Source: Phycisphaerae bacterium (GTDB lineage Bacteria; Chloroflexota; Anaerolineae; 4572-78; J111). From it: a stretch of DNA of 64,000 bases. Shown here piece by piece: positions 16,941 through 25,607 of this stretch. Where the stretch lies: assembly GCA_028285035.1 (NCBI GenBank), contig JANQQF010000078.1, forward strand, positions 186,001-250,000, read 5' to 3'. The translations under genes were made by a program, and so were the position numbers. Positions within the stretch are counted from its first letter, which is position 1. Each line of letters opens with the position of its first letter. The notes under the pieces were generated by a model, which ran no database searches, was not told the origin of the DNA, and saw nothing but the letters and a program-made list of their open reading frames with translations.

Positions 16941-17651
16941 TTATCTTGCTAGGGTTAAGCCCCAAACTGAAAGCACCTCCGTTTGCTTTAAAGCACTGGC
17001 ACAAGCATCAAGTGTTGCACCAGTTGTACAGACATCATCAATTAATAAAACACGTTGGCTCGCCAACTGATTATCCTGGCAGGCAAAAGCATCGATCACA
17101 TTTTTCTGCCGGGCTTCGACACTAAGATTAACCTGAGCTTCAGTATAACGAATTCTCTGCAAAGTTGATGTATTTAAGGGAAGGTTTAAAAGGGCGCACA
17201 GGTTTGCGGCGAGTAACTCGCTCTGATTATAACCACGTTCCTTATAACGATGGCGATGAAGCGGGACAGGGACAATAACATCGGCTTTCAAAGTATAATG
17301 GTGATATGTATCTGATAAGATTTGCCCGAGGCGAGACACAATCGCCCGATGATTGTGATATTTGAGCCAATGAATCGCGTCACGGATTGGGGTGTCTTCA
17401 AAATGAGCCGCAGCACGAATCCCATCGATGGCTTGCCACCCTAGTCCAGGACATTTATGTTTTGAAGTATCTAAATTTTTTTCTTGTGGTGAACCACATT
17501 TCTGACAAACTGGTTCAAAGATGAAATTTATCTTGCTGTAGCACACTTCACACAACCAAGTATCAGGTTGCTGACAATGTATGCAACGTGGGGGGAAAAG
17601 AAAATCGAGGAGGAGTTGACTAGATTTTTGTAGCAATGTGGGGATTGCCAT
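16941..17651 (-). CDS. comF: ComF family phosphoribosyltransferase-like protein
   Basis: ComF proteins combine a zinc ribbon with a type I PRTase fold and are needed for DNA uptake in competent bacteria; the chemical role is not settled. Here the N-terminal cysteine pairs CIHC, CEVC and CQKCG are followed by VPVPLHRHRYKERGYNQSE and the PRPP loop VLLIDDVCTTGATL. I start at ATG 17651 (236 aa), with AAGGA 12 bases upstream; ATG 17681 adds 10 residues but has no SD. It lies 44 bases downstream of the DUF192 gene and at the end of the Tad direction of transcription, which is of interest because Tad-like machinery can also act in uptake. Confidence 0.88.
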   Translation of the reverse strand: MAIPTLLQKSSQLLLDFLFPPRCIHCQQPDTWLCEVCYSKINFIFEPVCQKCGSPQEKNLDTSKHKCPGLGWQAIDGIRAAAHFEDTPIRDAIHWLKYHNHRAIVSRLGQILSDTYHHYTLKADVIVPVPLHRHRYKERGYNQSELLAANLCALLNLPLNTSTLQRIRYTEAQVNLSVEARQKNVIDAFACQDNQLASQRVLLIDDVCTTGATLDACASALKQTEVLSVWGLTLAR

Positions 17652-17695
17652 GAATTTGTCACATCCTTGTGAGCTTACCATTAAGATTAATTTGT

Positions 17696-18040
17696 TTAAT
17701 CCAAAAAGATAAGTTGATCGCCAATTTGAGTAGCTGAGTCTTCAATAACACCAACCGGCATTTCTAAAATATACTTAGCCTCTCGTACGTATGACCCAAG
17801 GCGATAAGGAACCATATTTACATCAGTACGAATGACTTCATAATCTTTATTGACATAAATAACATCGATTGCAAAATTCATAAACAGAGTGTGAATACTC
17901 TTCTCATTAACAAGAATGAGCCCTTCACCCATTTGAAGGGATTTTTTACCAAGGAGTCCTTTTAATCGTAACCAGAAATTATTTGCGACAAACCCGTGAA
18001 CCATCAATGTTGTTTCACGGGTTTTATTTAGAATTTGCAT
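17696..18040 (-). CDS. DUF192 family protein
   Basis: A 114 aa protein with the DUF192 landmarks: FWLRLKGLLGKKSL, GEGLILV, SIHTLFMNFAIDVIYVN and, near the end, YILEMPVGVIE. The family is a small beta fold of unknown function, often exported or found near pilus and secretion genes. No signal peptide is visible here. It follows tadC by 22 bases and probably belongs to the same transcript. An 11-bp inverted repeat covers its first codons, and no good SD is visible. Confidence 0.8.
   Translation of the reverse strand: MQILNKTRETTLMVHGFVANNFWLRLKGLLGKKSLQMGEGLILVNEKSIHTLFMNFAIDVIYVNKDYEVIRTDVNMVPYRLGSYVREAKYILEMPVGVIEDSATQIGDQLIFLD
17990..18024 (-). promoter_or_regulatory. Inverted repeat over the first codons of the DUF192 gene
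   Basis: AAACCCGTGAA (17990-18000) and TTCACGGGTTT (18014-18024) are perfect 11-base complements with a 13-base loop. They lie 16-50 bases inside the gene. In mRNA this hairpin could slow translation start or lower expression relative to tadC. Confidence 0.4.
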
Positions 18041-18062
18041 TCGAAGTCGAGAGATAAGAAGA

Positions 18063-19007
18063 TTAGAAGTTGGTTTCCATGATAATTAGGACAGCAGGAC
18101 CCAGCAGAATGATAAATAGCGCGGGGAAAATAAGAAAAACCATCGGGAAAAGCATTTTAATTGGGGCCTTATTCGCCATCTCTTGGGCACGTTGTCTGCG
18201 CTTAATCCGCATTTGCTCGGATTGTACCCGCAAAATTTTCGCCATACTTACCCCAAGTTGTTCGGCCTGAATAATGGCAGCAACAAAGGTAGTAACATCA
18301 GGAACACCCATTGTTTCTTCCATTCGTTTTAGCGCATCACGTCGAAGAACACCCAAACGTACTTCTTGAATAACTTTGGAAAATCCTTTGGCCAAATGAT
18401 TATCCCACTTATCGGCCAGCTTTTGCATTGCTCCATCAAAGCCCATCCCAGCTTCAACGGCAATAGTTAACAAATCTAACGCATCTGGTAAAGCTTTTAC
18501 GATTTCAGTCTGACGGGCCCGTGTTTTTGAACGCAGCCAAAAAATTGGCAACACAAAGCCAATTAATAAGCCTAAACCACCAATTAACAAGGCAATTTCA
18601 AATCCAGAGGATAATAATGTTATTAAAAATAGGAGTACCCCCAACAGTAAGGCAACAAATACCCGTACCCCAAAAAATTCTGTCGCTCCCCAACCATTGG
18701 GTCTACCAGCTAACTCCATTTTTAACTCAGCCTCAGCCTTAGATTTTGAAGGAGATAGTCGGCTAAAAAATTCCGCCAAGTTGACCAGCATCGGCTGAAC
18801 AATCCGCTTGCTGAAAGGCTGAGACATCTCTAACTCTTCAAGAGTTAAGGGTCCGCCCATTTCGGTACGGCCCCCATATTCTTCAAGGCGAAGCTGAACA
18901 TCACCTTCGTTTGAAGAATCTCGAAAAACAAATTGAATCAATACAAAAATACCAATGATGGTAATTAAGACGATAGTTACTATGAGGATGATTGTACCTA
19001 ACTCCAT
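18063..19007 (-). CDS. tadC: Tad pilus inner membrane protein TadC (T2SSF domain)
   Basis: Polytopic platform protein of the Tad pilus motor, partner of TadB. One N-terminal helix (5-27), a cytoplasmic linker, then paired helices near 110-160, a T2SSF domain and two C-terminal helices. Landmarks are ALPDALDLLTIAVEAGMGF, FSKVIQEVRLG and QAEQLGVSMAKILRVQSEQ. Family length is about 300 aa, here 314. SD GGGAGG is well placed. It follows tadB by 18 bases. Confidence 0.92.
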   Translation of the reverse strand: MELGTIILIVTIVLITIIGIFVLIQFVFRDSSNEGDVQLRLEEYGGRTEMGGPLTLEELEMSQPFSKRIVQPMLVNLAEFFSRLSPSKSKAEAELKMELAGRPNGWGATEFFGVRVFVALLLGVLLFLITLLSSGFEIALLIGGLGLLIGFVLPIFWLRSKTRARQTEIVKALPDALDLLTIAVEAGMGFDGAMQKLADKWDNHLAKGFSKVIQEVRLGVLRRDALKRMEETMGVPDVTTFVAAIIQAEQLGVSMAKILRVQSEQMRIKRRQRAQEMANKAPIKMLFPMVFLIFPALFIILLGPAVLIIMETNF

Positions 19008-19025
19008 TTAACATTCCTCCCCTGG

Positions 19026-20021
19026 TTATACATCAATATCAATAATCTTTTGAATAGCAAAGAAGCCACTCGCAATCGTAATTACCCCTGCCCCAATCAT
19101 AATCCAGCCACAAGGTTGTGAACAGAGTTCCTGGTCTTCCGGACATGGAAAAATCATTCGTCCAATATATTCTTGATTCATGGCATAAAGGAGTAATCCC
19201 AAGGCTACAGGCAAAAATGAAATCACATATCCTGACAACTGACCTTGAGCTGTCAAAACTTGAATTTCCCCTTTGATACGCACTCGTTCACGAATAACTT
19301 CACCAATAATCTCCAGAATCTCGGCTAGATTCCCCCCAACCTCATTCTGAACATTAATCGCCGTGATCATCAAATCCAAGTCATCGCTGGGTAGTCGCCG
19401 AAGGAGGTTATTAAAGGCTCGTTCGCTTGCAACACCTAACCCAATTTCTTGGACAACTCGTCGAAATTCTGTCGAAATAGGCGCAGGCATTTCTTGAGCG
19501 AGGGCATCCATTGCTTGCAACATCGAGTACCCAGCTCGAAGCCCATTCGCCATCAGGGTAATGCCATCACCTAGCTGATCATCAAAAGCTTTCAGTCGAC
19601 GTCTTTGGCGCGATCTGATGTATAGTTTGGGGGCAAAATACCCAGCCACCACCCCAATCAATGTCATGACAATATTGCCATATACAAAATAGGCTAACCC
19701 AGCAAGGGCAACTACAGCAATCACTGTTAATGCATAGTATTCCGCAACCGTAATTTTCAAGTCCGCTCGGGCTATCTCAATGGCAACATTTTTACCTAGC
19801 CCTCGCTCTTCAATAACTTGATTAAGTTGTTGCGTTAAGACCGAACCACCAGAGCTTTCACTACTGCTTTCACTTTTTTCATCAGAAAGTTGTGATGGAT
19901 CATCACCCAACAGCTTCAAACGCTCTTGGGTATTATCCCCTTCGCCACGTAGCAAAAGAACCACTGTCACGATCAGGCCAATGACAAGAACCGCACCCAA
20001 GCCTATCAAGACTATATTCAT
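19026..20021 (-). CDS. tadB: Tad pilus inner membrane protein TadB (T2SSF domain)
   Basis: Platform protein that couples the TadA ATPase to pilus subunit extraction. It has an N-terminal helix, a Ser-rich cytoplasmic stretch, two helices near 110-140, the T2SSF core (DQLGDGITLMANGLRAGYSM, VVQEIGLGVASERAFNNLL, ITAINVQNEVGGNLAEIL) and two C-terminal helices. I start at ATG 20021 (331 aa), 6 bases after a strong GGAGG; an upstream TTG at 20027 is less likely. It is preceded by tadA and followed by tadC in the canonical order. Confidence 0.92.
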   Translation of the reverse strand: MNIVLIGLGAVLVIGLIVTVVLLLRGEGDNTQERLKLLGDDPSQLSDEKSESSSESSGGSVLTQQLNQVIEERGLGKNVAIEIARADLKITVAEYYALTVIAVVALAGLAYFVYGNIVMTLIGVVAGYFAPKLYIRSRQRRRLKAFDDQLGDGITLMANGLRAGYSMLQAMDALAQEMPAPISTEFRRVVQEIGLGVASERAFNNLLRRLPSDDLDLMITAINVQNEVGGNLAEILEIIGEVIRERVRIKGEIQVLTAQGQLSGYVISFLPVALGLLLYAMNQEYIGRMIFPCPEDQELCSQPCGWIMIGAGVITIASGFFAIQKIIDIDV

Positions 20022-20067
20022 CCACAACCTCCATCAAACTCAACCAAACGTCTCACGATGTTATACC

Positions 20068-21492
20068 CTAAAATCTCGGTCCACCAAAAATATTTGCTGG
20101 TAAATGTACACCAGCCTGTTCAATGCGTTCATAAAATTTTGGTCGAATTCCTGTTGGCTTTAATCGTCCCACGATTTTTCCATTTTCAATTCCCTGTTGT
20201 TCAAACAAGAAGATATCAGACATTACAATAACGTCACCTTCCATCCCTTGAACCTCAGTAACGTTCATCACTTTTCGACTACCATCTCGAAGACGTGACT
20301 GTTGAATAATCATATCTACGGCAGAGGCAATTTGCTCACGAATAGCCCGTACAGGTAACTCCATCCCTGCCATTAAACACATTGTCTCCAAACGGGAGAG
20401 CATATCTCGTGGGGTATTCGCGTGTGCGGTTGTCAGACTGCCATCGTGACCTGTATTCATTGCCTGAAGCATGTCCAACGTTTCGCCACCGCGACACTCT
20501 CCAACCACAACCCGATCAGGACGCATCCGCAATGTATTGATCACCAAATCACGAATTGAAACCTCCCCCTTGCCTTCAATATTTGGCGGGCGAGATTCCA
20601 AAGTAACAACGTGGTCCTGGCGTAACTGAAGTTCAGCTGCGTTTTCAACGGTAATGATACGTTCATTTTCGGGAATAAACGAAGACAAAACATTAAGTAG
20701 GGTCGTTTTCCCAGACCCTGTACCCCCAGATACAACAATATTCAAGCGTCCCATAACACAGGCTCGGAAAAATTCAGCGACCTCATTCGACATCGAGCCA
20801 AAACGCACTAAATCATCAATAACCAGCGGATCCTTTTCAAACTTTCGAATGGTAATCGTAGGACCATTTAGAGCGAGAGGAGGAATAATAGCATTAACCC
20901 GGGAGCCATCTGGTAGACGAGCGTCAACATACGGCGAGCTTTCATCAATCCGCCGGCCTAGTGGTGACACAATACGGTCAATCACCCGCATAACGTGCTC
21001 ATCTCCTTCAAATGTAACCGGCGCTCGAGTTAACTTACCTTTTTGTTCAATAAAAATCTTTTCAGGCCCATTGACCATAATTTCACTAACAGTTTCATCT
21101 GAAAGCAAGACTTCAATGGGACCAAAACCAAGAATTTCAGCGACGATTGCCTCAAATAACCTTTCGCGCTCAGCACGACTCAAAATAATATTTTCTTGGG
21201 TAAGAATTTGCTCATACATGTCTTGAATTGTTCGTCGTACTTCATCAGTCCGTGAAATATCCATTGCTGGATCAAGCTCAGAAACCAAGCGATCTTGAAT
21301 CCGTTCTTTAAGTTCCTTTAAGGGATCACGAACTTGAGCTTGAGGTACACGCCTAATTTGAGTTTCGGGTGCTTTTGCCTTAATCGTATTCGAAATTCCT
21401 CCGCCACTACTTCCCTCACTACCGCCTGAGGCAGGGTTGGTATCACCTCCACCCGAGTCTTGAGTTTTAGAAATTCGTTTCAATAATGACAT
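20068..21492 (-). CDS. tadA: Tad pilus assembly ATPase TadA/CpaF
   Basis: Hexameric secretion ATPase that powers Tad pilus extension. After a Gly/Ser-rich disordered N-terminus (1-45) comes the N-terminal domain with the typical [15 protein letters not shown] (135-149). The RecA-like core carries Walker A GGTGSGKT at 256-263, a His box around [19 protein letters not shown], and the family phrase [16 protein letters not shown]. Length 474 aa is normal. It lies between cpaE and tadB, with no membrane helix. Confidence 0.95.
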   Translation of the reverse strand: MSLLKRISKTQDSGGGDTNPASGGSEGSSGGGISNTIKAKAPETQIRRVPQAQVRDPLKELKERIQDRLVSELDPAMDISRTDEVRRTIQDMYEQILTQENIILSRAERERLFEAIVAEILGFGPIEVLLSDETVSEIMVNGPEKIFIEQKGKLTRAPVTFEGDEHVMRVIDRIVSPLGRRIDESSPYVDARLPDGSRVNAIIPPLALNGPTITIRKFEKDPLVIDDLVRFGSMSNEVAEFFRACVMGRLNIVVSGGTGSGKTTLLNVLSSFIPENERIITVENAAELQLRQDHVVTLESRPPNIEGKGEVSIRDLVINTLRMRPDRVVVGECRGGETLDMLQAMNTGHDGSLTTAHANTPRDMLSRLETMCLMAGMELPVRAIREQIASAVDMIIQQSRLRDGSRKVMNVTEVQGMEGDVIVMSDIFLFEQQGIENGKIVGRLKPTGIRPKFYERIEQAGVHLPANIFGGPRF

Positions 21493-21543
21493 GTCGTTTA
21501 TCCCCTAACCATTACTACACTTAAAGAAATTTTCATCTAAACT

Positions 21544-22809
21544 TTATCGACCAAACAAACCAGAGCGTACTGGCGCTTCAACCTCTTCCTGGGAAGGATC
21601 AACTGCGTCTAGAACGGTCTTACCAAGACCGACTATGGCTTGAGTCAATGCACTATTTTTACTTCCTAGAACAAAAGGGACTCCTTGGTTCACGGCAGTT
21701 GTAACAGACCGTTCATCCAAAGGTAACTGGCTAGCAATTGAATACCTAATATTGGCTTCAATATCTTCAGCTCTAATATTAATTCGTTTATCCGTTTTAT
21801 TTAAGACAAATAAAATTTTATCACGATCATAATCAAGTGCCTCAGTTACCTCAAAGAATAACTTAGCATTCTTAATCGCTGGTATTTCCGGAGTTGTAAC
21901 CACAATAATTTTATCTGAAGCGTCAAGAACACTTAAAACAACATCGTCAAGAACACTACTCGTATCAATAATAATAATATCAAACATTGTTTTAAGTCGA
22001 TCAAGCACATTTGTGATTAAACTTGGGGAAATTGTATCGGCCTCTTCTGGGCGTGGAGGGGCCAATAGCGCCTTTACACCTGAACTATGAGCTAGAAAAA
22101 TATCCTCAATTAATTCATTGTCGAGTTCATCAGCATGGGGTGCCAAATCAGCGAATGTTCTACTAGCATACAAATTTAGGAGTACCCCAATATCACCAAA
22201 CTGTAGACTTGTATCGACCACTGCAACCCGACAAGCTGCACTTTGTTGAATAGCAATTGCAGTATTAACCGCAATTGTGCTACATCCAACCCCTCCCTTC
22301 GCACTAAAAACAGATACAACCTTCCCTTCTGCCTTTGGGGTTGGGTCTGGAACAGCAACGGTTCCAGCAGGAACTTGTGTCATTGGTAGTGCTTGTCTAC
22401 GGCTAGCTCCTAATTGATAAACACGGCGAACACTACTAATTAACTCATCGCTAGAAAAAGGCTTAATCAAAAATTCACGGGCACCAGCCAGCATTGAGCG
22501 ACGCAGATAATCGGCCTCACCTTGAACGGACATCATAATAATCTGACAAAATGGAACAGATTGACTAATACGCTCACTGGCAGTAATACCATCAACCCCT
22601 GGCATATTGATATCCATCAAGACGATATCAGGCTGCAACTCTAACGCAAGATCAATACCCTCCTGACCATCGGTGGCAGCACCAACAACTTCAATATCCG
22701 ACTCAAAAAACAGTAGCTTCCGCAAATTCTCTCGAGTTTCAGGGATATCGTCTACAATTAAAAGACGAATTTTCTCTTGACCATCAGGCAAGGGCGCGAT
22801 TTCTGACAT
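21544..22809 (-). CDS. cpaE: CpaE/TadZ-like protein: receiver domain plus ParA-like ATPase
   Basis: TadZ/CpaE places the Tad machine in the cell. Residues 13-135 form a receiver domain and residues 163-400 a MinD/ParA-like ATPase with the deviant Walker A KGGVGCST (171-178), a Walker B-like FDIIIIDTSSV and a C-terminal acidic tail. In many CpaE proteins the receiver is degenerate. Here it looks complete: Asp20-Asp21, phospho-acceptor Asp66 in LMDINMP, Ser94 and Lys116 in FLIKPF. SD-like AGGATATGG precedes the ATG. First gene after an intrinsic terminator, in an AT-rich stretch containing TATAAT-like words, so it probably has its own promoter. Confidence 0.9.
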   Translation of the reverse strand: MSEIAPLPDGQEKIRLLIVDDIPETRENLRKLLFFESDIEVVGAATDGQEGIDLALELQPDIVLMDINMPGVDGITASERISQSVPFCQIIMMSVQGEADYLRRSMLAGAREFLIKPFSSDELISSVRRVYQLGASRRQALPMTQVPAGTVAVPDPTPKAEGKVVSVFSAKGGVGCSTIAVNTAIAIQQSAACRVAVVDTSLQFGDIGVLLNLYASRTFADLAPHADELDNELIEDIFLAHSSGVKALLAPPRPEEADTISPSLITNVLDRLKTMFDIIIIDTSSVLDDVVLSVLDASDKIIVVTTPEIPAIKNAKLFFEVTEALDYDRDKILFVLNKTDKRINIRAEDIEANIRYSIASQLPLDERSVTTAVNQGVPFVLGSKNSALTQAIVGLGKTVLDAVDPSQEEVEAPVRSGLFGR

Positions 22810-22904
22810 AAATCCATATCCTAGCTAAAAATTATATATTATATTTGTACCTTCATTCCTTAATGAAAGCAAACTCATGCTGGGTTCCCATCAATTCAAT
22901 TTTC

Positions 22905-22941
22905 AAAAAGAGTCCGGTAATATAGCTACCGGACTCTTTTT
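22905..22941. terminator. Bidirectional terminator between cpaB and cpaE
   Basis: AAAAAGAGTCCGGTA (22905-22919) and TACCGGACTCTTTTT (22927-22941) are perfect 15-base complements with a 7-base loop. The arms end in A5 and T5, so U-runs appear in either direction. It lies about 100 bases after the cpaB stop inside the otherwise collinear Tad locus. It should split the locus into two transcripts, or attenuate read-through into the motor genes. Confidence 0.85.
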
Positions 22942-23043
22942 GTTAAGGTTAAACTGATTTACAATTAACTGTGATGAGGGATTAAACGTATGTAAAAGCG
23001 CTCAATAGCTTTTGATATAACGCTTTTTTGGATTAGGCATAAT

Positions 23044-24189
23044 TTAATTGATACCTGACCCAGCATCAGTGGCAACACCGGCGTCACCTTCTTGACCAGT
23101 TGCATCTTCCACAATATCCTCTACAGAGCCAGCCATCACAAATTCAATTTTAGGTGGAACAGAAATATTGAATCGGGTCAACATATATTGAAGTGTAACC
23201 GCTTCGGTAAGGTGATCCGCATTTTCTTCGCCAGCCGCCCGCAAAGCCATTTCAGTTTCAATACTCCCCTTACGAAGCCACAATAAGACTAAAGCATCTT
23301 GTGGTGTAACGGCAATGGTGACAACACTTGGTAAGGTTGATGGAGGAGATGGAGCAGATTCCTCACTATCTACCCCTCCATCACCATCTTCAGTAACTGG
23401 AGCTTCACCATCTTCACCTTCAGCGGGTGTTGGAACAGCAGCTTGGATCCAAGGTCCAATCCGAATTATTTTCGCAGATTGTATCGTTAATTGCGCAACC
23501 CGACGTGGGATTTGTGCTTCACTGGGAAAAACAATCGCCGGAAGATCGCCCTCAAAAAGTTGAAATCGCCCTTCGTCAAGAAACTGACTTAAGACGAAAA
23601 AACCTTCACCCTCTTCAATCTCTTGCCCAGCTAAATCTGTAAAAACAAAACTTAACTTATTTGGCAAACGTGTTTGAAACTCTTCATCAATATCCTGAAA
23701 AAATGCAGTAGTCAAAATATCAACAAAATCACCAGGTTGGATAGCGTAGGCCACACTTGACTGCTGGTCAATTGGGTAAGCAACCGCAACCCGCCCTGGT
23801 GGAATTTGGAAGGAGGCATCCTCACCACTGCCTGAGTCTGTCAGCATATCACGAACAATAGGTTGCCCTTGAAAAATTTGCACCTTGGCAACCTTACCAA
23901 TTGTTTCAGACTCAAGCGCAATTGCCCCTGGCGGAACATTATTTCGCGGCCAAGCCCGTGGACCGATCGATCCCTGAACAAATTCTGCGCCACGAGGTAA
24001 GGGTTGTAATGCCACAATTACATCAACAGTTGGAATCTCCGTTGGGCGTGGATCAACCACAGGGCCATCTGTGACATCCTCGGCAGGTTGCGGGCCACCA
24101 ATACCTTGCGATACAATAAAAAGAATAATCCCAACCACCGCTAACCCAAGAATAACGGCTAGGATGATTAGTAGTCTTCCACGTTGCAT
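23044..24189 (-). CDS. cpaB: CpaB/RcpC-like Tad pilus assembly protein
   Basis: One N-terminal membrane helix (5-27) then an SAF domain (PRGAEFVQGSIGPRAWP, with VAYPIDQQSSVAYAIQPGDF further on) as in CpaB/RcpC. In Gram-negatives RcpC works with the RcpA secretin at the outer membrane; no secretin is present here, so its partner must differ, as in other monoderm Tad loci. Between about 265 and 290 there is an acidic low-complexity stretch (EGEDGEAPVTEDGDGG). The usual length is 250-300 aa, here 381. AAGGAG lies 8 bases from the ATG but is partly buried in a hairpin, and a promoter is visible upstream. Confidence 0.85.
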   Translation of the reverse strand: MQRGRLLIILAVILGLAVVGIILFIVSQGIGGPQPAEDVTDGPVVDPRPTEIPTVDVIVALQPLPRGAEFVQGSIGPRAWPRNNVPPGAIALESETIGKVAKVQIFQGQPIVRDMLTDSGSGEDASFQIPPGRVAVAYPIDQQSSVAYAIQPGDFVDILTTAFFQDIDEEFQTRLPNKLSFVFTDLAGQEIEEGEGFFVLSQFLDEGRFQLFEGDLPAIVFPSEAQIPRRVAQLTIQSAKIIRIGPWIQAAVPTPAEGEDGEAPVTEDGDGGVDSEESAPSPPSTLPSVVTIAVTPQDALVLLWLRKGSIETEMALRAAGEENADHLTEAVTLQYMLTRFNISVPPKIEFVMAGSVEDIVEDATGQEGDAGVATDAGSGIN

Positions 24190-24197
24190 ATTTTTTT

Positions 24198-24225
24198 CTC
24201 CTTTTCGACAAGAAAAACGAAAAGG
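24198..24225 (-). promoter_or_regulatory. Hairpin covering the cpaB ribosome-binding site
   Basis: CCTTTTCG (24200-24207) and CGAAAAGG (24218-24225) are perfect 8-base complements with a 10-base loop. The SD AAGGAG of cpaB is the complement of 24198-24203, so four of its six bases are in the stem. In the predicted leader of roughly 45 bases this is the only strong structure. Confidence 0.5.
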
Positions 24226-24239
24226 ACGCTAGCACCTGT

Positions 24240-24267
24240 ATCATACCACCTTATGCAAAAAAGTCAA
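24240..24267 (-). promoter_or_regulatory. Predicted promoter of cpaB
   Basis: On the minus strand TTGACT (complement of 24262-24267), a 16-base spacer and TATGAT (complement of 24240-24245) with TGG immediately before the -10, an extended -10 like those at 7726, 12600 and 38502. It lies in the 116-base gap between the TadE gene and cpaB. Confidence 0.6.
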
Positions 24268-24305
24268 GATAATGTAATCTTAAATTTTACATAATCATTA
24301 GAAAC

Positions 24306-25502
24306 TTATTCACAAAAAGTACCATCTGCTACTGACCGAATAGGCGTTGCTATAATTTGCCCGAGAGCAAGATCAACACTTTCAATTTGAATAAGGGCAA
24401 AATCCTGAATGGTTCCGCCACTCCGGACAGGAATAATAACTTGTTGTCCAATTATGCCAGTTTGAGGATCATTCATGTCAATGTCTAATTGTGTAAGAAG
24501 CGAGCTAGAAGGGGTAAGTGTTCCAACGCTTAGCCCTGTCTTTATCCCATAGGGTGGATCAAAGTTATTCAAGGCCATTTGAGGATAGGCTAGCTGATAT
24601 CGCAGATGCTGGTCAGTTGTCTCGCCATACTTCTTGGTTCCCCATTGAACCCATCCAGAAAAGACATTTTGAGATGTCCCATATGTGACAGATGAAGTAT
24701 ACCAAGGATAGGCTTTACATAATGGACCGACAAAGTTAAGCTCCCCACCAGCACTACGTGCCCCAGCAACGAGACGCATCGTCGTTTTAGCGTAGAGAGG
24801 CACTGGATCTGTGAAAGGATTTGAAACAAGAGGGAAACCAAATAGTTGTGGCTGATCATAAGCCACCTCAACCACAATCAAATTATTAGTAGACGTCTCT
24901 AGAGAGACATCTAGATCAGTGTATTCCTGCTTTTTAACAAATTCACAATTGAGCTTATTATTATTTCGGGTTAATTTTGCAATTTCATCAGCATAGACTA
25001 ACCGAGTACCGGCATTCAAGTTTGTACTTGCCCCCCCAATCGGTGTGGTAGGGAACTCTTGGGTATAATAGCTGAATCCAGGGGTATCTGGACTGATAAT
25101 TATATCATCATACGTGAACTCATCGGTTTCACAATCACAACTGCCAAGAGAATTTCGAGGGCAAGGTAATCCTGTATCTACTACAAAATGGGTAATGATC
25201 AAGGTACTGTTTGTTTCAAAGTCAGCATCAATTTCGCCAGAAATCGTTTGTGTGTGTGATAGTACCTGGTTATAACCAACTGAGTCAACATTCTTTTCAG
25301 AATAATCTAGATATCCCGGTCTTACCGCGAAACGGGCCAACTCTCGATCCAAATTAACCAAGACCAGATAACTTCTTAAGGCCCAGCCCACTTCAAAGAC
25401 GCCCATCATCATAAATACTAGTATGGGAAAGATGAGAGCCAATTCAACCAGACTCTGCCCTTTGCTCGTCTGCTTAAATAAATTACGCAATTTTTTCAAC
25501 AT
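24306..25502 (-). CDS. TadE-like pilus protein
   Basis: TadE-family pseudopilin. After a basic start the sequence KGQSLVELALIFPILVFMMM begins a single hydrophobic segment. Gly15/Gln16 with Glu20 at +5 fits the class of site cut by Tad prepilin peptidases. The remaining 360 residues are outside the membrane and beta-rich, with a CPRNSLGSCDCE cysteine cluster. Typical TadE proteins are 150-200 aa, so this is about twice as long. It has a strong AGGAGG SD. It lies between the TadG-like protein and CpaB. Confidence 0.82.
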   Translation of the reverse strand: MLKKLRNLFKQTSKGQSLVELALIFPILVFMMMGVFEVGWALRSYLVLVNLDRELARFAVRPGYLDYSEKNVDSVGYNQVLSHTQTISGEIDADFETNSTLIITHFVVDTGLPCPRNSLGSCDCETDEFTYDDIIISPDTPGFSYYTQEFPTTPIGGASTNLNAGTRLVYADEIAKLTRNNNKLNCEFVKKQEYTDLDVSLETSTNNLIVVEVAYDQPQLFGFPLVSNPFTDPVPLYAKTTMRLVAGARSAGGELNFVGPLCKAYPWYTSSVTYGTSQNVFSGWVQWGTKKYGETTDQHLRYQLAYPQMALNNFDPPYGIKTGLSVGTLTPSSSLLTQLDIDMNDPQTGIIGQQVIIPVRSGGTIQDFALIQIESVDLALGQIIATPIRSVADGTFCE

Positions 25503-25607
25503 AATCTTTACACCTCCTGCAAATCATACACCTTAAGGAATGTAAATTAAGTAAAGGTCACATTTAGCCTACTACAAAATCAACAAGTACCTGGTGGGCT
25601 ATTAATC

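Noticed and set aside
20654..21226. 190-residue plus-strand ORF opposite tadA
   Set aside because: Covers the conserved ATPase sequence on the other strand; no motif in its own frame.
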